Shown: positions 39,487 through 51,800 of the stretch, one piece after another
How positions within the stretch are numbered: the stretch's first letter is position 1
Layout of the letters: each line of letters begins with the position of its first letter
Origin: Cyathus striatus
Lineage: Eukaryota; Basidiomycota; Agaricomycetes; Agaricales; Nidulariaceae
Assembly (NCBI GenBank): GCA_025738555.1
Contig: JAOVFP010000006.1
Location: 4,092,001-4,156,000 of the forward strand
Direction: 5' to 3'
Length of the DNA: 64,000 nt
Notes under the pieces: generated by a model
Told to the model about the DNA's origin: nothing
The model's database searches: none
The model's input: only the letters and a program-made list of their open reading frames with translations
Position numbers and translations under genes: made by a program

Positions 39487-41519
39487 CTATGTAATATTTT
39501 GCTCAAACACCCTGGCTAACGTTATCCTGCGGAGGTGGGTTGAATTTTTGCACATGGAAAATTTTCCTGTCAGACTCACAACCTGAGTGTCATTACCTCC
39601 AATTGACAGTGCAACCACATCCGTTAACTGGAATGAATAATCTATGTCTCGTAAACTTCCTCTTTGCGTGAGTCTAAAAATAAAAAGGTTGGATCGGGTC
39701 GGAGTAAAGAAGGAAAAGAGTCACCACCCACAAGCTAGTAACCGAAATAACATATACTTCATCATTACAACCATACGTTAGAATATCTCCATCTTTAAAT
39801 TCCACATGCAGGGCTCTCACAGTGGGTGTTGACATGAAACGGTATCAAACTTGTATCACACCATTAAAAAATGAAATGTCGATGCAACTAAAAATTAGTG
39901 CTCACTAATAGAATGAGCCTGAGAGATAATGAAACTACTTCTAGTTATACTCGTCATGATTTCGTCGAAATAATTACTTCACATACCATGAATACAGAAA
40001 GAAACGCACAGACACTACCCTTACAGGTGAGTGGTAAACTAAGAAAGTGATCATTACGACACATACCTTGTTGCTGCAGCTCGATTTATAGCATATACAA
40101 TAAACTTGTTCAGGAGAGAGTTGACCGGACTGTGTCGATAGTTAATGTGTTGAAAGAATCTATGTAACTGTGTTACATACGAATTTGTCCCCGAGCGGTT
40201 GCTATGAAAGATATACGAAAAAGAGGCTGTAATAGCTATATCGCACGCGGCAGCTGCGACCCCTTGAAGAATTATTACTATCTTTTCAGAGCCATCAATA
40301 CGGAGTCCTGGACGCTAAAAAGCTGTCATTTAGTTTGTTAACTGAAGACGCACAAATGTTATATTGGACATCTGATTTAAATTCGTATACGTCTTTTCTT
40401 GTCTCCTGCATCAATATTACGGTTATCATTGTGCAGATGTCCAAGTATTCACGTACATGTAGAATACCAGTGCTTCCGGAAAGGCGGTGAGTCAGATATC
40501 ACGTAGGAGCAGTGATTTAATAAAACATGCCTAATCCTGACCCTGTTCTCGATGTTTGAATGTTTGTACATCGACCATGGACTAAGACAACCTTACGACA
40601 CACCTACTTGCGTTAACGCGAGGACTATTACAGGGTATGCAAGAATCCGAAATTTCCATGATAAGTGGGCAGTAACTGATGTTTCAAGATATGTTACTGT
40701 GGATAAATCAACTTTTACTAGGCGACATACGAATCCAAATACGCGATGCATAGAATCTTTATCCGGAATAGAAAATTATATTTCAGCAGCAGTTCCGAAA
40801 GCTATCACAGGGAATACTCACACTTGGGCCACGAAGGCTGTAAAATACTGAAGTTGGACTATGGTAAGACAACAGTTACAAAGATTTCAGTCATTTATTT
40901 ACTTACAATGCCGATATATTTCCACTGCACACGGATGTTTGATATGTAACTGATGATTAGAATAATACACATACCAAGACGACTCTATTCCAAAGTAAAT
41001 TGTTACCTATCGTTATTAAACTTTCAAAGTGAAAGTGCTTACTCGATGATTACATCCAATAATTCTATTTGACTAAAATTCAGAACTAAGTAGTGGAACG
41101 TTTGGTGACAGGTGCACACAGCTTCGAAAGTGGCGCATATCCTTTAGTAACAGTAAAAGTAGTGGTGGGTCAACAAACTTCAACTTGGATGGAAATAACA
41201 CATACACAAGTAGGACAACTGTTCCCTTCACTAGTATCGTATCAGCTTTTGAGTGGTATTTAAAATATTGTAAGGCCATCATCTGTAGATCATCAAGTTA
41301 GTATGCTTCCTGATAGTAAAGGTGTGTAGGCTTCCAGTACCATCGCAGCTCCATAAAAGCTTAGGAACATCAAATAATAGCCCTGAAACGGGAAAATAAT
41401 CGCTAAACATACGTCGCATTCAACAGTGAAGCTATCAGAGTGGGTCCATATAAACCCGAAAACGTCATTTTGAACTTCGAACGGGGTAGTAGCCATGTGG
41501 ATAATGGTACCTGGCTCAT
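39487..41519 (-). CDS. DUF6534-family multipass membrane protein, copy D
   Basis: Start at 41519 (MSQVPLSTWLLPRSKF), with LYGPTLIASLLNAT before the first donor. Later exons encode LQYFKYHSKADTILVKGTVV (about 41265), FEAVCTCHQTFHYLVLNF (about 41110), LQYFTAFVAQV (about 40840), RFYASRIWIRMSPSK (about 40750), VTAHLSWKFRILAYPVIVL (about 40670), LLNKFIVYAINRAAATR (about 40090), VYVISVTSL (about 39750) and LTQRGSLRDIDYSFQLTD, with TAG at 39487. All of these are open. Multipass membrane protein; function unknown. Closest in layout to copy C, 4.3 kb away on the same strand, so the two are probably a duplication with the OTC and transposase fragments in between. Confidence 0.65.
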
Positions 41520-41653
41520 AATGATTCAAATGTGAGGAGGTGTAGGTTAGTTGATGGTTGTGATGTATCTAAGTACAAGTCAGTCGAGCTTATATATTTG
41601 TGAAATAAGGTTTTGTCATCCCTCCAAAAAGCTATACTTAGCATCTGTAAATG

Positions 41654-42037
41654 TATAGGAGGACCCCTGAAGGACCCATAGAGGTCCTATCCAGGTCCCA
41701 TCCGTGTCCGCATATTTTCAGCCGTTTTTGATCAGGAAGCTTCAAAATCCAGTATGATTTTTCAACTTGAGTATATTAGACACGAACCTACAAGTCACTT
41801 CAGTTTTTATTCACAATTCACTCATATCGTATTAGCTTGCGTGAAAAGCTGAATAAAGTGCCGGAATTGTTTTTGAAAATTTGAGGTCCAAGTACAAAAT
41901 CTGCATAAAACTTGGCCAAATTGGAGGTACCCTCCCGATGTCCGCATACAGAGACGTACCAGCCGCAAAATGTGTTCGCATACTGACCTCTGGGTCCGTC
42001 CTGGGACCTCATATGAGGTTTTAAGAACCCTTCTATA
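41654..42037. mobile_element. possible degenerate MITE (weak inverted ends)
   Basis: The left end TATAGGAGGACCCCTGAAGG and the right end (reverse complement) TATAGAAGGGTTCTTAAAAC can be aligned if C-to-T and G-to-A changes are allowed, followed by CATA(T)GAGGTCC on both sides. The interior has GGTCC-rich short repeats and no gene. No clear target duplication was found. Suggestive only. Confidence 0.35.
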
Positions 42038-42422
42038 GGTACATAGTTTGGCGCTGTCATCATCTGCCTCCCATCAGCGCGCAGAAGTCTCAGTTTTCTA
42101 TCTGTGAGATTTGCAGGCTAAATTTAGCCAACTTTGATCAGAATCACATACTCGTTGCCACATTTCTCAGTAACCAGACATGAACTCATTGTGAAATTTG
42201 AATATTATATTGCTATGATAGTTAAATACAAATATGTATTAAAAAAATGGACAGAGAGTGATTGTAGAAGTGGCAAGATGAAGATTGTTCAGGTTCCGAG
42301 TATGTCCAGGTTCCAGATAGCCGACAGTAATCAAGATTCTTAGTCAGCAAGCGAGCTGCCGAAGCGCAGAATTTGATTTCAGCTGATGGCTTAGAGCGTG
42401 GTGCTCCGGCTTTCCATACGGA

Positions 42423-42819
42423 AGAGGTACTGGCCACTCTTGCTGGGCAAAGTCTCTTTTTTCTCTTTCTTTTTTTTCTCTTTTCTTTTCCATTTTTCCA
42501 CATGGAGATGCTTGCTGGGCTGAGTGCGGCAAGTGGGGTGACGTGCCGCGGGACACGACTACCACGGGGGAGGTTGGTGTGGGCGACCAGTACCGTGACC
42601 AATGGCAGGTGCTTTTGGGGATGAGTTGTGTGAGCGAGAGCTTGCACACCTCGTTACCTCCTTTTCACGCGTCGGTCCGTTCGATAATGGGGATGGGGTT
42701 TCGGGCGAGAGCCTGGTCACTCCGCTACCTCCGTCGGTACCTTGACCGAGAATGTTTTCCGAGCCCCCAACTGCTTCGTGCAGCTATTGTTTCTTCTCGT
42801 TGGCTTCTGCCTTCGACCG
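42423..42819 (+). repeat. dispersed direct repeat, unit 2
   Basis: Second copy of the repeat at 36347-36720, same orientation, with a longer T/C-rich run near 42448-42495. The flanking sequences of the two copies differ. Contains no recognised gene. Confidence 0.75.
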
Positions 42820-43551
42820 TATAATCTTTGGAGTTCTTTGGTATGTGGTTCGTTTTCACTGACATTTTGCTGCTATGTTACTGACTTACGCGTTGTTTCT
42901 TCACTTATTATAGGGACTGTTCCGTCAATCAAAGCCAATTTGAATCATCGTGCCTTTGTGAAGATTTCCTGTCGACTGGTGTGGTTTACGGTACATGTTA
43001 ACCTTTATAGTGCCCTTTCTTTTACTGTAGGAATATTTCGTAGTATCCGTGATTTATTTTGAAACACTCGCAGTACCACAGTTTATGTAGAATAATTATG
43101 TTTCTCGTATGAGCTACTCCACATATGTTATGAACATAAATGTATTCATCTGACAACACTCGCTTCTTGATATGGGCTGAACGTTTTGAAGGCCTGAGAC
43201 TGAGGGCCACGAGCAACAGACCGGACGCACCATGCGATCGATTAACTGAGTGCAATGGTTTCAATGTGGATGGTGTATGTAATCATCCGGGAGACTGAAC
43301 TGCCACAACTTGAACGAACACTTGCAATCATCGATGACATTCAGTGTAACATGAAAACGGAAGACAGAACATGAATACACAACACGATCCTACATAAAGA
43401 ACATAAGTTCTCGCCATGTTGAATACACCTCCGCACCAGCATAAGAAAGTGATACCAATGAACAGTTCATATCGTCCATATCTACAAAACAAGTCCGTTT
43501 TCCAATACAAAATGACCTACGTACACAATCGTAACACCGAACTTACACAAA
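42820..43551. other. intergenic, nothing recognised
   Basis: 3' flank of the GPI glycoprotein gene and AT-rich sequence. No family motif, RNA gene or inverted repeat was seen. Confidence 0.4.
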
Positions 43552-44982
43552 CTACAACATCAATATTGCCGAAACAACACCGACTAAAGCCACACTCCCC
43601 GATACCATCAATCCCCGAGCACTACTTTCAGAAGAGCCAGTAGGCGCTGACGACCCCGAAGTCCTACTAGCACTCACCCCACTCCCACCAGTAGCACTTC
43701 CCGTAGCAGCACTCGTCCCTGCACCCGAGGCAGTACTACTACCACCCACCGCATACACATCCGCACTCTTTACCTGCACACACTCCGAACTACTCGGCAC
43801 CTTCGCAGTATAAGGCATCGTGCTAATCGCACCCAAACTCTCCGCAGGCTGCGTATACGTCTTCACTTGCCCATTCTCCGTATACACACCTGGAAAGTCT
43901 TGATTATCGGCTAAACAGGACTCGAATGTCCCGTTTTGAGCGTTGTTAGGGACGTTGTAGGCGCATCCTATGCGGTCGAAGATGTGTTCGCAGTATCGAT
44001 TGTCGTTTGAGTCTGAGGGGTCGCATGCTTTGAGGCAGAAGAAGTCTGCGCCTATGAAGCTGTGTTGGGTTAGAGTGTGGGTTAGGGGGGGAGGGAGAGG
44101 AGGGAAACGTACTTGTGCCATTCGATAGCCTGCGTGAATGTTGTATTACTATCCCCAAACGCGTTAGTGAACAACAATCCACCAAGCGGATTCCCTCTCT
44201 ACACGAGCCCATAAGCAAACCACCCCTGAACGAAAATCAAGCAGAACGAAACGAACCAAATCAGCCCCATGAGGATCCATCTCCCCTCCCCAATCCCCCA
44301 CTGCAATATTGATCTTCGTCTGGTCGATGAAGCCTGCAACGGAGACGTACGACGGTGCGCGGGTGAATTGGACCCCTGTGAGTGCGCCTGTGGGGATGAG
44401 GCGCGTTCCGTGGCCGGGTTTGGTGCACCATGCTACCATCCCGCCTTCGACGTCGCCTACAGTTGAGTTTGGGTCGGGTGGAGCCCAGAGGCAGAAATCT
44501 GAGAATGGGGAAAGTTAGAACTAGGAGACGAAGGGGAAGGGGAGCGAGGGGGAGGGAGAGAGGGAGATACCGTCAAGAGAGTTCAAGAACGACGTCTGGC
44601 ACATCGATCCGATGCCCTCCGTCGTGCTGTTGCAGATATTGTACCCGAGCTGACTACCGCGGACAAGGTTATCATCCGTGTCGACTTTGTACGGCTATTG
44701 AGAGAGGGAAAGGGGTTAGTAAGAAACATGGAACGCGCTGAGTGAGATAAGATAGGAACGCACGATTCCGCTGGGATATGTGAATCGTTTACTTGCGAGC
44801 GGAGTAGCAGGGAAGGTTCCCTGCGCCGCTTCAGTCGTCGTCGTTGCAGGAGCGGAAGTTGGAGTGGACGATGTGGTCGCAGACGTTGATGGAGATACAG
44901 TCGAGGTAGTAGAAGACTGGCCAACCACGACATTCACAGCCATAGCAAGGAGCAAAGGCAGCATCATTCTACGGGACGACAT
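43552..44982 (-). CDS. secreted GPI-anchored glycoprotein, macrofage-activating-glycoprotein-like
   Basis: Five exons on minus: 44982-44764, 44694-44571, 44498-44257, 44198-44113 and 44059-43552. They sum to 1179 nt, about 392 aa. A hydrophobic signal peptide (LPLLLAMAVNVVVG) is followed by a Ser/Thr/Pro-rich stretch. The conserved body contains NICNSTTEGIGSMCQTSF, DFCLWAPPDPNSTVGD, GHGTRLIPTGALTGVQF, MDPHGADLRGNP across a splice junction, and a Cys-rich segment FFCLKACDPSD...YCEHIFDRIGC. A Ser/Gly/Thr-rich tail ends in a hydrophobic segment (SVALVGVVSAILML), as for a GPI anchor. This body is shared with basidiomycete proteins annotated as macrofage activating glycoprotein. Cell-surface location inferred; molecular role unknown. 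No lesions seen. Confidence 0.85.
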
Positions 44983-46048
44983 CGTGTAAGTTGAAAGAGA
45001 GGGGGGAGTTCAAGTTGAACTTACGGGAACCACAGCCTTATGTACCCCATCCATCCTCGATTGTCTTGTGTTCAACCTGACGATTTTCTCTTAGCTGCAG
45101 GTTGGGGAGCTCTTTAGGCTATGTTTGATAGGCCTTGCGGGCTTGGCGAGCTGGGCTCTGGAACAAGAGAATCGTTGTTTGTTGATTGGGGATTTCGTGG
45201 GAACATGTTGCAGGAAAGCGTTGGAAATTCAATTATAGCTAGATGTCTGTGTTCAGAGAGGCCCAAGGGTGAGTTACGCGTACTTGGTACGATCGTCGAA
45301 GGGGAGCGGGAAATGGTTGAAAAAAGACGCGTCACAACTTGAGACATTATATCGTGACTGCGTGACCGGTACGGATCACCGGCCTGTGCAAAAGTGGCTC
45401 GCAAGCGCCAAGCGAGCGCGTAATTACAGTCAATTCTGAAATCTCAACAATTGCTTGTTTGGCTGTCTGGCCGAATCCTAGGAAATGTGGAGGATATCTT
45501 CAAGTTCACTTCTTATGCTATGTTATTACTTAGCAAGATACTTAGTAAGCTTGCTTCATGACGAGATGGCGTTTCATCAGCAGTTACTTGATATTTATAA
45601 GCAGCGATTCCGGTGTTGCCCATTTCCTCTCATGCCACTGCTAAAAGTCAAAGAACCACACCAAGCGCTACATTACCTCTCTATTGATTGGACGGTTGGA
45701 TAGGGATCGACGTTATGTTCCTGGATCGCCATGCTCTCCGCAATCGCGTGGTGTTCCCGGTCCTCCGTTGACTATAAATTGATTTGCTTCCTCGAACCCT
45801 ATTTTGTCAGCTAGGCATTCTCCACATAAACCGGAGATGTAACTTCTTCTGGACGAATAATGTAGTTCTTGTCATCGTTCATGGTAGTTAGTAACTTCTC
45901 TGTTCCTTTCGTTCTTCTGATGCATCCTATAGACCGCTTACAAGCATGGAAGATTCACTGCTAACCATCAAGTATATAAGAGAAACAATACGATGCTATT
46001 AATTTCAAGTTCTCTAACCAGCTTATACCGCTCACCCCACTCTGTACC
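44983..46048. other. intergenic with OYE4 promoter
   Basis: Divergent upstream region between the GPI glycoprotein (minus) and OYE4 (plus). A TATATAAG element at 45973-45980 lies about 75 bp before the OYE4 start. No further gene recognised. Confidence 0.5.
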
Positions 46049-47342
46049 ATGTCAACTGCATCCACCCCAGCTCTTCTCCAACCCATCAAAGTCGGCGCCC
46101 TCGACCTTTCTCATCGAGTCGTTCTGGCACCTCTGACTCGTTTCAGAGCGGGAAAAAAGACCCATGTTCCAGTGGTACCTCTTGTTAAAGAGTACTATAC
46201 TCAACGAGCCACTAAACCCGGTACCCTCCTCATAACCGAAGCTACGATTATTGCACCTAAAGCTGGTGGATTCGATAATTCCCCAGGAATTTGGAGTAAG
46301 GAGAAAATTTCTGCTTGGAAAGAGGTATTGTATTATCACTTTCAATCCCATAATTCACTGATATCTGATCTGTTTTCAATTAGGTGACAGACTCGGTCCA
46401 TGCGAAAGGATCATACATCTTCAACCAAATCTGGGCGGTAGGACGATCCGCACATCCCTCTGTCCTCGAGGAAGACGGACAACCATACCTCGCTCCTTCG
46501 CCGATCCCATTCACTACCAGTCCAAACGACGTCCCTCGTGAAATGACCATTGATGAAATCCATGAATTCATAGAGCTTTTCGCACAAGCTGCAAAGAACG
46601 CTATCGAAGCTGGATTCGATGGCGTTGAGATTCACGGCGCCAACGGGTATTTGATTGACGAGTTCCTGCAAGATGTCACAAATCAGCGGACAGATGAGTA
46701 CGGCGGTAACATTGAAAATCGTAGTCGGTTTGGATTGGAAGTCGTCGATGCTGTTGTGAAAGCTATTGGAGCTGAACGCGTCGGTATTCGACTTAGCCCT
46801 TGGACTAAATACTATGGTTCGTCTATTTTATCTTCTTTACAACCGTTACCAACTCGTTCCCCACAGAGATGGGAATGAAAGATCCAATCCCTCAATTCGC
46901 CCATTTCGTGTCTTCGTTGAAAAATGCACAGCCTGATTTGGCTTATCTTCATGTCACTGAAGTTGATCTCGCACATCCCGACGACGATATATTTAAAATA
47001 GAAGAATCTATCGACTTCATTCGGGCTATTTGGAAGCCGAAGACGTTCATTAGTGCTGGAGGGTACAAAAGACATTCTGCACTACGAAGGGCAGAGGAAA
47101 CTGGAAAGTTGAAACCTTGTTGCTTTGGGAAGGTGGTTCTTAGCAAATGTAGGTTTCTTTTTATTATGCAGTGCCGAAGTGGACCCTGATGTTTAATTCT
47201 GTAGCCTGATATTGTCGATCGCATAGAATACGATATTCCGTTCACCAAGTACGACCGTGACACATTCTATACTCCCGCCGAAAGTCCCGACGCAGCGAAG
47301 GGGTACGTCGACTATACCTTTTGGACCACTAAGGGCGTCTAA
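46049..47342 (+). pseudogene. Old Yellow Enzyme copy with 7-nt insertion in exon 3 (OYE4)
   Basis: Exons on plus are 46049-46324, 46384-46816, 46867-47148 and 47205-47342. Exon 1 (276 nt) and exon 2 (433 nt) match OYE1 exactly in length. Motifs are [34 protein letters not shown] (His, Asn and catalytic Tyr present), [23 protein letters not shown], and exon 4 PDIVDRIEYDIPFTKYDRDT. In exon 3 the frame fails near 47110-47118. The seven bases AAACCTT between GGAAAGTTG and GTTGCTTTGG are extra: exon length is 282 nt (phase 0) instead of phase 2, and without them the family pattern VALGRWFLAN continues to the donor. As read, it would end early in intron 3. All active-site residues are intact, so the lesion looks recent. 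Confidence 0.85.
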
Positions 47343-47442
47343 ACACTTTGGAGCACATTGATTAGTACGCTTGCACCTGTAAAATTGTTTTTGATACATA
47401 CATGTATGTACGTAGTTCTCACAAGCTAGTAAATTCAAGTTA

Positions 47443-48012
47443 AGGTAGGGGACATCTGAATCTGGCACCCCTTACATAATCCAAATCTCGTACTGAAATT
47501 CCTTCCTCACACACCATTTATATGTAAATCTAACTCCAACATTTGATAGCTTTTAACAATTGGATCAAAATGTTGGAATTTATTTTCTGAAAATTTGACT
47601 ACAGCTGGAGTAATTTAAGAAACATTTTTTTGAGTACAAAGTGGCATAAAACATCATATAAATGCATTTCCATATGTTTGGAAGGCATTTTGATTTTTTG
47701 ACTTCGAACATTTTGCGCCTTACATAATACAATTATGATTATGTAATATTTAACATGTGATATATAGTAACGCTTTGTCACAGCTTGTGACATTGCGAAA
47801 GGTACAAGCTGAGAGTGTTCACTTTTTCAATGCATTAGTTAGTATAGTCGCATTTTTGGGCTTTTATATGCATATCTAGCTTAGGTAGTCTTGAGCTTTC
47901 ATAAAATTAGAGCTCTAAATTTTTTTATTTTTCAGAAACCCAGGGATTTTGCACCTCTTGGCGCTTACTAAGCTGCTTACATAAGGGTGCCAGGTTTAGA
48001 TGTCCTCTACCT
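47443..48012. mobile_element. 570-bp MITE with 35-bp inverted ends, TA target
   Basis: The left end AGGTAGGGGACATCTGAATC and the right end (reverse complement) AGGTAGAGGACATCTAAACC continue as CTGGCACCC on both sides. The ends are flanked by TA (47441-47442 and 48013-48014). The interior is AT-rich without a gene. Non-autonomous Tc1/mariner-like by target site; class inferred. Confidence 0.7.
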
Positions 48013-48218
48013 TATTGGTGTGGTTTGGTACTCGGTTGCGTATATGACTATGGCGAGCCTCTATTATGAGCCTTTGGGCTATCAGGCTTTAGTCAGACGT
48101 TGGAACCTAAAGTCCGGTCATACCTGGTCATCCGCGTTTGACATAAGTATCGTTCAGTAATCCTATCACTATGAATACTTTGAGTTTTTGACATGCGAAC
48201 TACGGTTCACAGGGACGT

Positions 48219-48715
48219 TGTAAGGTCTCGACCTTGCATCAAGCATCTACGTGCCACGGAGTCCGAATCCGTTGGTCACGTGACTGTTCTCACCCATCAA
48301 CTCCTCCGCGCTTGCTCCCCCGTCTCATTGGTTCCCGGTTCCGTTCGCTCGTTCTTTCTCCAGCCTAGACTTCACGGTACCGTACATTACATCGGTACCG
48401 TTCTCATTCGACTCACCAATCCGTTCTCTTTCTTATTCCCTTATCCGTATCATTTCTCTCTGACTCAATACTTACAAAACATACACATACATACTTTCCC
48501 TGACTCTTATTTACTTTCTCTGACTCGTTAGCCACTCGTAAATACGTATATAAACCCAGTAAAATAGACACTGTTACCTTAGAGTTCTGAAATACGAGAC
48601 ATTAGACACGCATTTTAAGTTCTTAAGTCTTCAACTCAACAACTCTCTTCTTTTCTAACTCGTGTGTTTCCCCTGTCAAAGCGTAACCCTCTCGCTTTAA
48701 TTCGGAAACCTCACA
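48219..48715 (+). repeat. 5' LTR
   Basis: 497 bp from TGTAAGGTCTCGACC to GAAACCTCACA. It carries TATATAAA near 48548-48555, a likely promoter TATA box, followed by a transcribed-looking R/U5 portion. The primer binding site just downstream (from 48716, T-rich then GCGTTTCACTTAAAC) was not matched to a specific tRNA. Confidence 0.93.
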
Positions 48716-48822
48716 TTTTTTTGCGTTTCACTTAAACTCTCGTAACCGACATCCGGCCTGATCAACCGGGTGAGTATTTCTCTTCAATTTTCTCACTAAC
48801 AATATTTTTTCTATAAAAACAG

Positions 48823-51800
48823 ATGTCTAAATTTCAAAGCAACGTTGTAGTTAGTAGCAAAGAAGAGCAGACCACTGAACACCGAGGTTCAGAGGCGGCT
48901 GCCACCAATATATCCTCTACGGTTCATCCGGGGGACGTTGGTCAATACCAGGGAGGGACAGAGGAAGTCCCTAGCCCATTCTCAAAGCCTCCCACCGTAA
49001 CAGTGGTTGAGGAGGATATAATTGCTCCACCTACGATCGGTGTAGATAACATAGACCTAGCGGTTAAATGGGGTCTTCTAGATGAGCATGGTCTGAGCTC
49101 GAGCTTAGGAACTCGTGTTACAAGGAGTTCACGTTCGAAATCTACGGGTATTATGAGTAACACAGCAAAACTCAAGAATACACCGGTAGCTATTAACCCT
49201 GTCTCTTACTCCGACGTAACACGAGTACCCGGCCAAGACACCATAGTCATAGTCAGTACAGACGCGAGTAACATACCTGTAAAAGATATCAATAAAACTA
49301 GTCTTGTCGATAAGAATGGCATGGTCAAAATAGAGATAGTTGATGAATATATCGAATCTGCGAAGTTCATTAAACCAAAGAAAACTATCAAAGCATTAAA
49401 AATCACTCGTAAAGCGTTGGAAAGTATACCTCGGTACTTCCCACAAGAATTTGGCAATGTCGAAGATGAACAAAAGCTAAAGGAGTTAAATGTTATTGAA
49501 CAATCCGCAGACCGGATTAAGGAGTTCCTTGGACACTCACCAAACTCCCCCTTTGACGATATCTTCCAGGACATCACAGGCGATGGAGAATTATACTTAG
49601 ATGAATATATAATTCCACTTCCCCCTTCTCCAACACCATCACCTGTAAAAGTAACATCGGTAAGCAAGCCGGATGTAACTAACAACAAGAATATGTGTTC
49701 TACTTCCCCTGGAAAAACGCACTCATCGTCACAGTCATACTACAGTAGTATAAACTCATTTACAGCCTCTGAAAGCGACCATGAAATATCGGAAATTAGC
49801 GATTTTGAATTCGAGAACGAAACGGAACAAATCGAACGAGCCATATCGAATTCTTTAGTGACATACAGAAGGGAACGAAGCTACGATGCGACTCACGTAA
49901 CAGGTGCATCAGGTTCCAGGTCGAACATCATCCCTGTACATGCGGTGATCGTCGAAACGGAAGAAATAAAGCCAACAGATAAACCTTTTACAACTGACAC
50001 AATACACGATACCCCGTCGAAAGGGAAAGGGAAGAATGTAGACCCCAAAGAACGAGGGCCAAACTTTGACAAGCTGTTCAATGCACGAAAGAAAACTAAG
50101 TCTAAGAACACTCACAAGACTAAGGTTGAGTTTGGCCCGGAAAGTTTCAAACGGGAACGTTCTGAGCTTCCTGACGGAGGTTATTTTAGAGCTACCACGG
50201 AAGAACCTGATAGCGAATTTGAAATCTTACCTTCGGGAGCAAATGGAGGAGGAAACGGAGATGACGGCAATAGCTCTGACTCGAGCAGCTCCAGTAGCTC
50301 CAGTAGTTCATCCTCCTCGAGTGGCTCTAGTAACTCGAATAAATCCGGCAATAATCGTAATCCCGAAAAACGCCGTCGTCAGCGAGACGAGTACAAGAAA
50401 CTAAAGAAGGCCCTGAAAGGTGTTAAAATAAAGACACCATTCTCATACAATGGAAGGCCTGACCTCGATACATTCGATCAGTGGACGTACGAGGTGGACA
50501 CTTGGAGTGAATGGAACGGTCTAAGTGACCGCTTGCTGTTAAGAGTCATAGTTAATTTCATGTCATACAATGCAAGTCAGTTCTTTATGAAACATGTAGC
50601 CACTCACCGTAATGACTGGACTGTAAAGCGATTATACGAAGCCTTGTTTGACTATTGTTTTCCCCCACACTTCAAACAAGAACTACGTGATAAATTATTG
50701 CATGCTACACAGGGAAGAAACAACGTAAGAGATTACTTACGAGACATTGAGTCCCTTCAAGTGCGATTCCCTGATGTAACGATGAGGCAATTAACTCAGA
50801 TCTTCTGGAAGGGTATTCACCAGTACCTTCGACTGTATTTGATTGAGAAAGGCCTAGACCCAGAACGTCATAGCCTCGAGAAACTTGCCAAATATGCTAC
50901 ACGCCGAGAAGAAGCAGCGGAAGCAAAGCGTCGAGAAGAGCGGGGATACTCTGGTAGAGTACCAGGACGTACATGGGGACGCTTTCAAAACCGAGAAACT
51001 GGGCCGCTACCATACAGCCCAAATAATCAGAAAACACCGGCAGGAAACAATAACAGTAGCTCGAATAACAGAACTTCTGGAGGGCGTAGCAATGCACCTT
51101 TAAACAATAACACTCCTAATCGAAGTTCTGGAGGGCGCAACACAGATAATAATCGCCCTAGACAGAATAAAAATGGTCAGAGTGTGAGTAACAACAACAC
51201 TAATAACAATAATAGACGTACCAATATATTGTCTAAAGATGAGCGTGACCGTTTACGAGCTGAGGGTCGATGCTTCACCTGCAAGGAAATTGGCCACGAG
51301 TCTCGTAACTGTCCAACTCGTCAACAAGCGAAGGCACCTAAACTACATACCAGTGCTATGCGAATTGATGAAATTGAGACAAGAGCGTCAAACGCCCGTG
51401 AGGCAAATCTTCGAGTGGGCTCAATAAATATTGTTAGTGAACCTATAACGGAAGATATTAGTATATGGGCACGAGCATATCACGAAGATGTAAAAACTTA
51501 CCTGTATACCCTGCTCCATAGCTACTTTGGAACTGAGGGCGCAAAATTTGCAGGAATAGTACCTCAAGATCGCTTCCTTGTAAGCCATGCTGGACAACAG
51601 TACATTATCTTCGATGCACTACATCTAAAACATCATTACTCAGTAACAGCTAAAGACCTTGACAAAGAAGACTTTAGCATTCGCTCACTTGTGTGTTCGA
51701 CTTACAAGGGCGAAGATCGCATCGTAAATTGCCCACTTTTTGATGACGAAAGTTACTCAGACTACCCGGCACTTAGTTGGCTCTACATTCGGGTTAGAAT

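Noticed and set aside
41818..42063. 81-aa minus-strand ORF
   Set aside because: Lies in the right half of a probable degenerate MITE and shows no recognisable domain.
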